Shown here in pieces: positions 36,201 to 44,269 of a stretch of DNA of 64,000 nucleotides (the first letter of the stretch is position 1; each line of letters opens with the position of its first letter). The DNA comes from JAXMCK01 sp046349395. Its GTDB lineage: Bacteria > Pseudomonadota > Alphaproteobacteria > Geminicoccales > Geminicoccaceae. Below the pieces are notes generated by a model, which made no database searches, had not been told where the DNA came from, and worked only from the letters and a program-made list of their open reading frames with translations. A program made the translations under genes and the position numbers. The stretch is taken from positions 372,001 to 436,000 of the forward strand of contig JAXMCK010000005.1 in NCBI GenBank assembly GCA_046349395.1, in the 5' to 3' direction.

Positions 36201-39061
36201 AGTTTCTTGCGGGCGCTGATGTCCGTCATCAGAAGGACGGTGCCGCCGTCGCGGGTCAGCCGCGTGCGCGCCTGCATGTAGCGGCCGTCCTCGAGCATGA
36301 ACTCGGCAAGGCCCTCGCGCCGCATGCAGGCGACGCGGTCGGCCACGAGCTCATCGAGGCTGCCGTCGAAGACGATACGCTCGCCGAGCTGTGCGGACTG
36401 GCGAACGATCTCCTGAAAGTAAGCGCCAGGCACCCGCAGGTGGCCGCTGCGGGGATAAAGCTGCCGGTACTGGTCGTTGCAGAGAACGAGGCGCAGATCG
36501 GCATCGAACATCGCCAGACCGTCGGCCATCGACGAGAGTGCCTCGTCGAGCTCGCTCCGGCTGCGCGCGAGGTCCGTTTCCAGCTGGCGGCGCGACGTGA
36601 TGTCGTGAAGAAGCAGGACGAGGCCGCCGTCCCGAGTCGGCTGCGAATGTCCCTCGATGACACGACCGTCCCCGGTGACAAGCTCGGTGACGCCGCCCTG
36701 GCGGAGCCGCTCGATGGCCTCCAGGAGCCCCGCCTCGGCATCTCCCTCGGGAGGGGAGGCACCCTCTCCGACCTTCGCGGCCTCGCGGAGAATGTCGAGG
36801 AAACTGGCACCCGGCACCCGCAGGTGCGCTGTCTTCGGGAACATCTCCAGATAGCGCTCGTTGCACAGTACGAGCCGGAGATCGGCGTCGTACATCACGA
36901 GGGCGTCGGTCATCGTCGACAGCGCCTCGTCGAGCTTCCGGCGGCTGCTTTCGACCTCTAGTTCCAGGCGCTTGCGCGCGGTGATGTCGCTCAGGAGCAG
37001 CAGGACGCCGCCGTCGCGGGTGGCCTGAGCGCGTTGCTGGACCCAGCGACCGTCCCGCATGGGGAACTCGCTCAGACCGTTCTGGCGAAGACTCGCCACG
37101 CGCTCGGCGACGAGCCCCTCGACGTCACCACCTTCGATCAGCCGGCCCTCGCCCCGCTCGGCTCCGGCGCGAATGAGGTCGGGGAAATAGGCGCCGGGTA
37201 CGCGCAGATCGGCCGTGCGCGGGAAGAACGCCTGATATTGCGCGTTGCAGAAGACGAGGCGCAGATCGGCATCGTAGAGCGCCAAGCCGTCGGTCATCGT
37301 GGCGAGAGCGTCGTCCAGTTTGGCGCGGCTGCTCGCCAGCTGCTGCTCCAGAGCCCGCCGCTCGGTCACGTCCGTCAGGACGATGAGCGTGCCGCCCTCA
37401 CCGGTCCGTAGCTTGCGATGCTCCAGATGCCGCCCGTCGCCAAGGACGAACTCGTTCATGCCGGGCTCGCGCAGGGCGGCCACCCGACCGGCCACCCAGC
37501 GCTCGACGTCGGCCTCTTCGACACGCACGGATTCGCCGAGCCGCACCGCCTCCCGCATGATGTCCGCGAACAGGGCACCCGGCACCCGCAGGTGGGCCGT
37601 GATCGGAAACAGGGCCTGATACTGCGGATTGCAGAGGACGAGGCGCATGTCCTTGTCGAACAAGGCGAGACCATCCGGCATCGTCGCCAGCGCCTCGTCG
37701 AGCTTGCTCCGGCTCGCCTCGAGCTGGTGCTCCAGGCGCCGCTGTTCCGAGATGTCCGTCAGAACGAGCAGCGTACCGCCATCGTCCGTCTGCAGATTGC
37801 GGCATTCGACGTGGCGGCCGTCCGCGAGCGTGAACTCGTCGAACCTCGGGGCATGAAGGGACGCGACGCGCTCTTCTACCCAGCTTTCCAGGTCCTCACC
37901 GTCGCCCGGGACCGATTCCCCGACGCGCACGGCTTCGCGCAGGATGTCCGCGAAGGCGACGCCCGGGACGCGCACATGGGCAGTGAGCGGGAAGAGGCTC
38001 AGATACTGCTTGTTGTGGAGGACGAGGCGGTTCTCACGATCGAACAGGGCGAGCCCGTCCGGAACCGTGGCCAGCGCCTCGTCCAGCTTCTTCCGGGCGC
38101 TCTCCAGTTCCAGTTCGAGCAGCTTCTTCTCGGTGATGTTGCGGTTGAGCGTGATGATGCCCGCGAGGCGGCCATCGGCACTCCGCAAAGGTGCCTTCAA
38201 GGTACTGAGCCAACGGGTCGTGCCGTCTTCCGCGAGAACGGGCTGATCGACGGTGAAAGGCCCCGAGCCCTGCAGCAGGGGCGCTTCGTCGGCGCGATAG
38301 CGCTCGGCGATCTCAGGCGGGAACAGATCGGCGTCGGTGCGGCCCAAGGTCCGGGCCAGCGTCAACCCCGGATGCTGGTCGAAGGTGGCCGGATTGGCGG
38401 CGATGAACCGGCCCTGGCGATCCTTCGCGGTCATCGCATCCGGAAGTGCCTCGACCATGGCGCGGTAGAGCGAGAGGCTCTCGATCCTGTCCCGATGTCT
38501 CTCCGCCTGGGCCATGGCGAGGCCGAGGGTGAAGATGGCAAGACCGATCACACCGAAGATCGGCTCCCAGGCAAGCGACGGTCCCTCGTGGCCGGCCGGG
38601 AGAAACAAAGCGGTGGCGAGTGCCGCCGAGGCCGAGCTGGCGATCGCCACGGCACCGATCTCGGCATAGCCGAGGCGGCGGTGGCGGCACATCCAGTGGC
38701 CGAGGGCACCGACGGCCGCGTAGGCGAGGACGACGGGATCGAGCGGATAGTTGGCGACCGGGCCGATCAGGAGGTGGGCCGCGATGACCGGAAGAGCGGC
38801 GACGATGGCCGCGAGCGCGCCGCCGAAGAATCCGGCCAAGCCGACGAACACGCCACGCAGGTCGAGATGGAGCGTCGAGGTCAGGTGGACCGGGATCGCA
38901 AGTGAGAGAAGGGCCGCGACGCCCATCAATCCACCGAGCACCACATGCCGGGCCACCGGTCCGAGACGTGCCGACCGTTCCAGGAACTGGGCCCACACAA
39001 TGACGACGAGCGCACCGATGCCGACATTGGCCATCAGATGGCTCAGTTCGTGGGCCTGCAT
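33278..39061 (-). CDS. Giant membrane GGDEF-EAL protein with ten PAS domains
   Basis: A 1927-residue cyclic-di-GMP signalling protein. Residues about 1-185 form membrane helices of the LytS-like 5TM type (LRGVFVGLAGFFGGALAAIVAALP). One ordinary PAS domain follows (about 195-320). Nine near-identical PAS_7-like units of about 127 residues come next (about 325-1470), each starting LDEALATMxDGLAxYDADLRLVxCN and ending TERRxLExQLxxSRxK, a helix that links one unit to the next. Then comes a GGDEF domain (RLGGDEF at about 1551-1557) and an EAL domain (VEALARW at about 1680, DDFGIGYSS). Both active-site motifs are intact, so synthesis and breakdown of c-di-GMP are both possible. The minus-strand ATG at 39061 follows a run of G. 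It lies divergent from the AraC array. Confidence 0.92.
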   Translation of the reverse strand: MQAHELSHLMANVGIGALVVIVWAQFLERSARLGPVARHVVLGGLMGVAALLSLAIPVHLTSTLHLDLRGVFVGLAGFFGGALAAIVAALPVIAAHLLIGPVANYPLDPVVLAYAAVGALGHWMCRHRRLGYAEIGAVAIASSASAALATALFLPAGHEGPSLAWEPIFGVIGLAIFTLGLAMAQAERHRDRIESLSLYRAMVEALPDAMTAKDRQGRFIAANPATFDQHPGLTLARTLGRTDADLFPPEIAERYRADEAPLLQGSGPFTVDQPVLAEDGTTRWLSTLKAPLRSADGRLAGIITLNRNITEKKLLELELESARKKLDEALATVPDGLALFDRENRLVLHNKQYLSLFPLTAHVRVPGVAFADILREAVRVGESVPGDGEDLESWVEERVASLHAPRFDEFTLADGRHVECRNLQTDDGGTLLVLTDISEQRRLEHQLEASRSKLDEALATMPDGLALFDKDMRLVLCNPQYQALFPITAHLRVPGALFADIMREAVRLGESVRVEEADVERWVAGRVAALREPGMNEFVLGDGRHLEHRKLRTGEGGTLIVLTDVTERRALEQQLASSRAKLDDALATMTDGLALYDADLRLVFCNAQYQAFFPRTADLRVPGAYFPDLIRAGAERGEGRLIEGGDVEGLVAERVASLRQNGLSEFPMRDGRWVQQRAQATRDGGVLLLLSDITARKRLELEVESSRRKLDEALSTMTDALVMYDADLRLVLCNERYLEMFPKTAHLRVPGASFLDILREAAKVGEGASPPEGDAEAGLLEAIERLRQGGVTELVTGDGRVIEGHSQPTRDGGLVLLLHDITSRRQLETDLARSRSELDEALSSMADGLAMFDADLRLVLCNDQYRQLYPRSGHLRVPGAYFQEIVRQSAQLGERIVFDGSLDELVADRVACMRREGLAEFMLEDGRYMQARTRLTRDGGTVLLMTDISARKKLELQVEHSRNDLDQALSTMADGLAMYDADLRLVLCNPQYRNMFPLTAHLRVPGVSFVAILREAMRVGEGVRPENGNEEALIAESVARLRHDGMSEFTLGDGRSIECRTKLTPDGGCLLVLTDVTERRELAQQLASSKNKLDEALATMSDALVMYDADLRLVLCNERYRSIFPRTRDMIVPGAYFGDIIRAADRNGEGVVREAGDDEGFVAQRVAFVRKLGVHELVLRNGCIMETSTERTRDGGVLLLLTDITERRRLELQVESSMNKLDRALASMSDGLAMYDAELRLVLCNDRYRQFFPLTGHLRVPGSSFRDAIREAARLGEILDLETGDAEAMIDQRIAFLRQGGVRELALYDGRYLEGRAHPTQDGGFVLLLADITARKQLELQLERSRNELDEALSTMSDGLAMYDADLRLILCNTRYRSMFPLTAHLRVPGVRFQDVIREAARAGEGVPIPEEDAERVVAERAACMRQPGTDEFVLLDGRYIETRRQRTRDGGTLMVVSDITERKRIAREIEHQATHDALTGLANRALLQRELNLRREQADRDGKRLGVLLVDLDQFKEVNDVHGHVVGDAVLRQAAQRLLDTVRADDLVARLGGDEFAVLAWGNKGPGAFRTLAQRLVEALAQPFTINGTVLEPCCSVGVSVYPRHPGTAEQLLTNADRALYAAKEAGRATWKVFEPAMLADSRRIEAIGIAVMGAVARGEMDVDYQPIVDLATLEVVAVEALARWNHPERGRLDAHEFINAAESGPAILPLTSFILQRTSRDLHAWGTEGLCDVQVWVNLAPRCLVWDGLLEALATATDDLGVPPGRLVLEVTEGMLMGAKSAERRLAHLRELGMKVAIDDFGIGYSSLGRLSSLPVDVLKIDRSFVVELTQSRRAAAVVGTIVTLGKELGLVTEAEGVETLDQLMELRRLGCRLVQGFLIAQPMPADQFLLWLERWRQRRSLDPGADLLKLQMLPYAAGPASSLL

Positions 39062-39567
39062 CCCCCCCGATCCTTTCGTGCCGCAAATGGCGGCTTAGTG
39101 CTGCTCGGCCATGGAGCGACATGACTCCCTGGGCCGACTGGATCGGCAAGGCGTCGGAATGTCGCCGTGTCCCTCATCTTGCGGTGCACCACCTCGACTG
39201 ACGGCTCGCATAAACATTCAGAAAATCATAAGCGCCGACGAGGTCGGTACAACGAGCAATGGAACAGACATGCCGATATTCGGCTCAATAACATACATGG
39301 GAGCAGCGGCGCCATAGCTGCTCGGGCATCTTCGGCTAACGCCCGACCTCGATTGGTCGGACGACCCCATGTGCGGCTTAGTCGCAGCGCCGAGCCGCCT
39401 CGACGAGGGCCGCGCAAAGATCTCGATTTTTCTGCATTCTGGTCGAAAGGAGCGGCCGGCGCCTCGATTTTCTCAACCCTAACGCGAGACGACTACCGCA
39501 TTCGGCGATTGCAGTTTACGGGAAAGTGGAATCGAATGTCGCGAAAGGCGCGATACGAGGGGTTGTG
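39062..39567. other. Divergent intergenic region between the PAS protein and the AraC array
   Basis: About 500 bases contain no supportable gene. The middle (39200-39300) is AT-richer and the part just before 39568 holds the ribosome-site motif cgaggggtt. A small hairpin (ccgac gag gtcgg) occurs near 39235. A 133-codon frame on the plus strand shows no recognisable protein and unusual codon use. Promoters for both flanking genes are expected here. Confidence 0.4.
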
Positions 39568-40608
39568 ATGGTCGCGCTCGACGTTCGACCACGCGAGATG
39601 TCGCCCCTGGCGAGCTCGCACGATGTCCTGGTCCGCCGCTGCACCGAAGAGCTGGAGCGGCGGGGAAAGAGCTGGCGGCAGATCACGCGCCGACACGGCG
39701 TGCGGCTGCCCGACAAGCCCGGTACGGGCATGCGCGTGCCGTCCATGAGCGAGCTGGCCGTCCTGCGCGACGCCGAGCTCGAGGCCGACGACCCCTATTT
39801 CGGCTGGTCGCTGGGCGAGTTCTCGTTCCGTGATCTCGGCGTCTACGGCTACTCGGTCCTCAACTCACCGGATGTACGCTCCGCCCTCACCACGGCGATC
39901 GAGCTCTTCCGGCTGCTGTCCGAGGGGCCGCAGATGGGGCTCCAGGAACGCGATGGCGAGGCCTGGCTAACGCAGACGGTCAATCTCGGCACCGGGGTCA
40001 ACCAGGTCGGCCTGCGGATGCGGCTCAGCCACATGCGGGAGCTGGCAGGACCGGACTTCAAGCCGCTGCGGGTGGGTGTTCCCGAGACCGATGCTGTGCG
40101 CTTGTCGGGGCTCAGCGATCTCGCCGGCGTGCGGGTGGAAGCGTCCGAGCACGCGATCTCCTACGTCACCTTCCCGGCCGACGTACTGAACCGGCCGCTG
40201 CACCAGGCGGACCGGCAGCTCGCCATCACGCTGCGGCGGATCTGGGACGAGGAGCGGCAGCGCCTGGCCGAACGCAGCCACACCATGGGCCGGCTGCAGA
40301 AGGCGATCCTCTCGACGCTTCCGGAAGGCGAGCCGAGGCTCGACCGCGTCGCCGAGAGCCTGAGCGTCTCGCCCAAAACATTGCGCACCGAGCTGAACGG
40401 GCTCGGCACCAGCCTGCCGCGGATCACGGACATGGTCCGTGCCAGCGTGGCGGGTGCCCTCATGGCCGAGCCCGGGATGACACCGGCGCGCGTCGCCAAG
40501 GCGCTGGGCTACGCCGAGGCGGGTGCATTGATGCGGGCGCAAGGACGATGGTTCGGCACGACGACCGCCGCCAGAGGGCGAACGACCGACCGGGCACGCC
40601 GGACCTGA
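39568..40608 (+). CDS. AraC-type regulator, subfamily A (A1)
   Basis: A 346-residue protein: an N-terminal sensor of the Arabinose_bd (PF12625) kind (about 20-235) and a C-terminal AraC DNA-binding domain (about 250-335). The ATG at 39568 has the motif cgaggggtt in front of it (39556-39564). HTH1 is at about 257-280 (RLDRVAESLSVSPKTLRTELN); HTH2 reads VAKALGYAEAGALMRAQGRWFG. The usual GFSEPSAF core of AraC HTH2 is changed to GYAEAGAL, so DNA binding is uncertain but not excluded. It opens the array and is followed by a 193-base gap, so it appears to be a solitary A gene. Confidence 0.85.
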   Translation: MVALDVRPREMSPLASSHDVLVRRCTEELERRGKSWRQITRRHGVRLPDKPGTGMRVPSMSELAVLRDAELEADDPYFGWSLGEFSFRDLGVYGYSVLNSPDVRSALTTAIELFRLLSEGPQMGLQERDGEAWLTQTVNLGTGVNQVGLRMRLSHMRELAGPDFKPLRVGVPETDAVRLSGLSDLAGVRVEASEHAISYVTFPADVLNRPLHQADRQLAITLRRIWDEERQRLAERSHTMGRLQKAILSTLPEGEPRLDRVAESLSVSPKTLRTELNGLGTSLPRITDMVRASVAGALMAEPGMTPARVAKALGYAEAGALMRAQGRWFGTTTAARGRTTDRARRT

Positions 40609-40620
40609 TCCAGGTCGTCG

Positions 40621-40797
40621 ATGGGCAAGCACGCCGAGATCTTCATTGACGACATCTTGGCCGCTGGGGAGGCGGCCTTGCCCGAGACTTACGAGTATTG
40701 CGCTCCGGGCAATCCCGGTGACGGGCCGAAGATCATGGGCGCGGGTCGGGCTCGATGCCTCCCGATGAGGTGTGCTGCAGGCCGGCACCGCAGGTGA
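40621..40797 (+). CDS. Short frame of unknown meaning in the A1-A2 gap
   Basis: A 58-codon frame (MGKHAEIFIDDILAAGEAAL...) starts 12 bases after the A1 stop and ends 5 bases before A2. The first 45 codons look protein-like (acidic helix, then YEYCAPGNPGDGPKIMG), but no family is recognised and no convincing ribosome site precedes it. It may be the remnant of a gene that once separated A1 and A2, or only a chance frame. Confidence 0.2.
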   Translation: MGKHAEIFIDDILAAGEAALPETYEYCAPGNPGDGPKIMGAGRARCLPMRCAAGRHRR

Positions 40798-40801
40798 TCT
40801 G

Positions 40802-41836
40802 ATGGATCTGTCATCGATCAGAACGGGCCGAACGAGCCCGCTCGCCAGCTCCCACGACGTTCTCGTCCGTCGCTGCACACAGGCCCTTGAGACACGCGGC
40901 GTCGCCTGGCGGCCGCTGGTCCGCAGCCACGGTCTCCGTCTAAGCGAGGAGCCGGTTCCGGGTGCCCGGATCGCGACGCGCAGCGAGCGGGCGCTGCTGC
41001 ACGATGCCGAGCGGATCATGGACGATCCCTTCCTCGGCTGGTCGCTCGGCGCCTTCGAGATGCGCGACCTCGGCGTGTTCGGCTACGCGGCGCTGAACGC
41101 GCCGACCCTGCGTGCCTCGCTCGATGTGATCATCGAGCTGTTCGCCCTCCTCTCCGAGGGGCCGCAGCTCGTGCTGCACGTCGCGGACGGCGAGGCGACG
41201 TTGGCGGAGATCAGCGACCTCGGCACCTGCATGAACCAGGTCGGTCTCCGCATGATGCTGGCCCACCTCCACGAGTTGGCCGGACCGGAGGTGGCGCCGC
41301 TGCGGGTGGGGCTGCCGGAGGCCGATCCCGTTCGCCTGCAGGGCCTGAGCGATCGGATTGGCCTGCCGGTGAAAGGCATGGCCGTTCCGCTGACGTTCGT
41401 GACCTTCGATGCGGACCTGCTCGAACGTCCGCTGCATCAAGCGGATGCCCGGCTCGCCGACGCGCTGCGTCGTATCTGGGATGAAGAGCGGCAGCGACTG
41501 GCGGACCGAGGACATATACTGGCCCGCCTGCAGCAGGCGGTGATCGCCGTCCTCCCCGGCGGGGAGCCGAAGTTGCAGGCCGTCGCCGACCATCTGCTGA
41601 TGCCGGTCGAAGCGCTCCGGCGGGAGCTGCACGCGCTCGGCACCAATCTGCGGCAGGTCACCGACATGGTGCGCGACGGGCTCGTCGGTGGCCTGCTCGC
41701 CGAGCCCGGCATGACACTCGAGCGGGCTGCCCGGGCACTCGGCTATGGCGAGCCCAAGAGCCTCACCCGAGCCCTCGCTCGCTGGCGCGGCGCCGCTCCG
41801 GTCGCATCCTACCAACGGAGTCCGGGAGCGCGATAG
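40802..41836 (+). CDS. AraC-type regulator, subfamily A (A2)
   Basis: A 344-residue paralogue of A1 (MDLSSIRTGRTSPLASSHDVLVRRC). The sensor contains FGYAALNAPTLRASLDVIIELFALLSEG, and the domain ends with ARALGYGEPKSLTRALARWRG. HTH1 is LQAVADHLLMPVEALRRELHALG. The start was placed at the second ATG (40802), which matches the start of A1 by alignment; an upstream ATG at 40772 would add ten unrelated residues. It is separated by about 250 bases from the next gene and, like A1, has no B partner. Confidence 0.83.
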   Translation: MDLSSIRTGRTSPLASSHDVLVRRCTQALETRGVAWRPLVRSHGLRLSEEPVPGARIATRSERALLHDAERIMDDPFLGWSLGAFEMRDLGVFGYAALNAPTLRASLDVIIELFALLSEGPQLVLHVADGEATLAEISDLGTCMNQVGLRMMLAHLHELAGPEVAPLRVGLPEADPVRLQGLSDRIGLPVKGMAVPLTFVTFDADLLERPLHQADARLADALRRIWDEERQRLADRGHILARLQQAVIAVLPGGEPKLQAVADHLLMPVEALRRELHALGTNLRQVTDMVRDGLVGGLLAEPGMTLERAARALGYGEPKSLTRALARWRGAAPVASYQRSPGAR

Positions 41837-42090
41837 CGGCTCGCGCCGACCATCACCTTTCGTGTCGCTGCGGGCCGGGACCGCCGACCACTGCCGCGTG
41901 TGCGTCTACGCCGCAGTGTTGAGGGGGCAGCAGGAGCGATCGTCACCTATCCCTCGGTTGGCCCGCGGTTCAAAACCGTCAGTGGGGCATTACATTACAA
42001 CCATGGCGCGTAACGGAGTCGCTGAACCGCAGACGAGTCCGTAACCCGTTGCGAACCAATCGCGCGGCGGCGCGCCATCGAGGGGTTGAA

Positions 42091-43131
42091 ATGGCTGCGC
42101 TGGACATCGAGTCGGGCACGACGAGTCCGCTGGCGACCTCCGATGACGTCCTCGTGCGACGCTGCATGCGCGAGTTGGATCGGGAAGGCCTGTCGTGCGA
42201 GCCCATCGCGCGTGCCCTCAAGTTCCGGCTCCCGGCGGCCGATGTGCCCGGCGGGCGGGTGTCGGTCCGCAACGAGCAGGCGCTGCTCCGCGATGCGGAA
42301 TGCCTCGCCCACAATCCGTTCCTCGGCTGGGCGCTCGGCGCCTTCGAGCTGCGCGATCTCGGCCTCTACGGCTATGCGGTCCGCAACGCCGCCGACCTGC
42401 GCGCGGCACTCGACATCGTCATTCAGCTCAGCGTCCTGCTGTCCGAGAGCGCCCACGTCGTGCTCCACGTCGATGGCGGCGAGGCGACGCTGGCGCAGGC
42501 CTGCAGCAATGGCGGCTGCTGCGACCAGGTCACCCTGCGCCTGATGCTGAACCATCTGGGCGAGCTGGTCGGACCGGGCTTCGAGCCGATCCGCGTCGGC
42601 CTGCCCGTCCGCGACGAGGACGAGCTGAACGGGCTGCGGGAGCGGTCGGGCCTCGCCATCGAGCCGATGGACCAGCCGCTGACCTTCGTCACCTTCGCCA
42701 GCCGCCTCCTCGACCAGCCGGTGCACGACGCCGACGCGATGCTGGCGCGCACGCTGCGCCGGCTGTGGGAAGAAGAGCGTGAGCGGCTGGCGCAGCGGAC
42801 CCACGAGCTGAACAAGCTGCAGTGGGCGATCCTGCCGCTCCTGCCCTTCGGCGAGCCGCGGATGGACGAGGTGGCGGAAGCCATGGACATGTCGACGGCA
42901 GCGCTACGCAAGCGTCTGGCCTCGCTCGACACCTCGCTCACGCAGCTTGTTGCCGCGCTCAGGACGGGTCTCGTCGGCGGCCTGCTCGCCGAGCCCGGGA
43001 TGACCCTGCCCCGTGCCGCGCAGGCACTGGGCTATGCCGACGTCAGCACGCTGACGTACCACCACGGACGCTCGCCGCCGATGCAGGTTGCCATGAGGAA
43101 GGAGGCCTACGCGCGCTACGCGCGGGCCTGA
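42091..43131 (+). CDS. AraC-type regulator, subfamily A (A3), C-terminus degenerate
   Basis: A 346-residue member of the A subfamily, with the conserved ribosome-site motif cgaggggtt (42079-42087) four bases before the ATG. The sensor and HTH1 (MDEVAEAMDMSTAALRKRLASL) are good. HTH2 starts well (AQALGYADVSTLTY) but then runs into HHGRSPPMQVAMRKEAYARYARA instead of the usual AxRRWxG, so the recognition helix is damaged. It is followed after 2 bases by B1, making the first A-B pair. It could still work as a sensor or dimer partner without binding DNA itself. Confidence 0.82.
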   Translation: MAALDIESGTTSPLATSDDVLVRRCMRELDREGLSCEPIARALKFRLPAADVPGGRVSVRNEQALLRDAECLAHNPFLGWALGAFELRDLGLYGYAVRNAADLRAALDIVIQLSVLLSESAHVVLHVDGGEATLAQACSNGGCCDQVTLRLMLNHLGELVGPGFEPIRVGLPVRDEDELNGLRERSGLAIEPMDQPLTFVTFASRLLDQPVHDADAMLARTLRRLWEEERERLAQRTHELNKLQWAILPLLPFGEPRMDEVAEAMDMSTAALRKRLASLDTSLTQLVAALRTGLVGGLLAEPGMTLPRAAQALGYADVSTLTYHHGRSPPMQVAMRKEAYARYARA

Positions 43132-43133
43132 TC

Positions 43134-44234
43134 ATGGCCGAGCTCGCCATCCGCCTGCCCGATCCGAACCCCGGCGCCAGCAGCCTCGACGTCCTGGCAC
43201 GGCTCGGCACCGCCCAGCTCGAAGCGATGGGGGTCGACTGGCGGCCGATCGCCGCCGCCCACGCGCTGGACCTGGAAGCCGCCCCGGTCGAGGGCATCCG
43301 TATCCCGACGCACGACGAGCATGCGTTTCTCGCCGAGGCGGCGCGGGCCTCGCGCGATCCGCTGTTCTCCTGGCGCCTCGGGGACATGAGCCTCAAGGAC
43401 TTCGGCCTGCTCGGCTATGCCATCCTGAACGCCCGCACCGTCGGCGAGGCGCTGGACACGCTGAGCGCCCTCATTCCGGCGATCTGCGAAGCGAACAGCT
43501 ATCGGACCGTCGTGGACGGCGACACCGCCTCGCTCGTCTACGCCAGCTCCGATTCCTGGCAGAACAGTGTCTTTACTCTGCGCATCGCCCTGAACCTGCT
43601 ACGCGACGTGGTCGGGCCCGAGTTCGCGCCGACCCGTGTCGGCATCTCCGTCCTGGAGCGGGATCACCTCGACGCGGTGGCACGCCAGGTTCAGGCACCT
43701 GTCGGCGCCGAGCTGCCGATCACCTTCGTCAGCTTCCCGGCCCGGCACCTGAGATCGCGGATCGCGGGTGCCGACGACCGGCTGGCCGAGACCCTCCGCC
43801 CCTACTGGCAGCGACAGCTCACCGTCATCGGCGCCCAGCCCGCGGTCGTCCGCACACGCCTCGAAAACGCCGTCGTCGCCAACCTGCATCAGGGCGTGCC
43901 GACCCTGGAGCAGCTGGCGACGTATCTCGACATGGGGCGCGCAAAGGTGGCTTCGGAACTCGCGAGCGTGGGCGGCTCGCGCTCGCTGGTCGACGGGGTG
44001 CGCCGGCGGCTGGCGCAGGAGCTGGTGCAGAGCCCCGACCTGACGACGGCGCGCATCGCCGAGCTGCTGGGCTTCTCGGAGCCCGGTGCGCTGAACCATG
44101 CCTACCGGCGCTGGACCGGCCACGCACCGACCGCAGACCGACCGCTCCTCGGCGCCGACGGCGCGCCGGTCCGGTCGATCGAAAGCGCTCGGAAGGCACC
44201 CTCGCGGCCGAAGCGGTCGGCCGAGGGAGGATGA
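43134..44234 (+). CDS. AraC-type regulator, subfamily B (B1)
   Basis: A 366-residue protein, longest of the B group because of a 35-residue basic C-terminal tail. Its N-terminal domain contains DWRPIAAAHALDL, LGDMSLKDFGLLGYAILNARTVGEAL, and VDGDTASLVYASSDSWQNSVF. The DNA-binding domain (about 245-332) has HTH1 LEQLATYLDMGRAKVASELASVG and a canonical HTH2 IAELLGFSEPGALNHAYRRWTG. The ATG lies 2 bases after the A3 stop, so both are likely translated from one message. B proteins keep the textbook AraC recognition helix that several A proteins have lost. Confidence 0.86.
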   Translation: MAELAIRLPDPNPGASSLDVLARLGTAQLEAMGVDWRPIAAAHALDLEAAPVEGIRIPTHDEHAFLAEAARASRDPLFSWRLGDMSLKDFGLLGYAILNARTVGEALDTLSALIPAICEANSYRTVVDGDTASLVYASSDSWQNSVFTLRIALNLLRDVVGPEFAPTRVGISVLERDHLDAVARQVQAPVGAELPITFVSFPARHLRSRIAGADDRLAETLRPYWQRQLTVIGAQPAVVRTRLENAVVANLHQGVPTLEQLATYLDMGRAKVASELASVGGSRSLVDGVRRRLAQELVQSPDLTTARIAELLGFSEPGALNHAYRRWTGHAPTADRPLLGADGAPVRSIESARKAPSRPKRSAEGG

Positions 44235-44269
44235 GCATGTTGCCCGGCCTGCCGGAAAGGAGCTGAGGC

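Noticed and set aside
33278..39061. Regularly spaced repeats that might suggest a CRISPR-like or satellite repeat
   Set aside because: The repeat units are about 380 bases, in frame, and encode PAS domains, so the periodicity is coding.
39167..39568. Plus-strand frame of 133 codons before the AraC array
   Set aside because: It runs through an AT-richer regulatory region, overlaps the A1 start and ribosome site, and resembles no protein.
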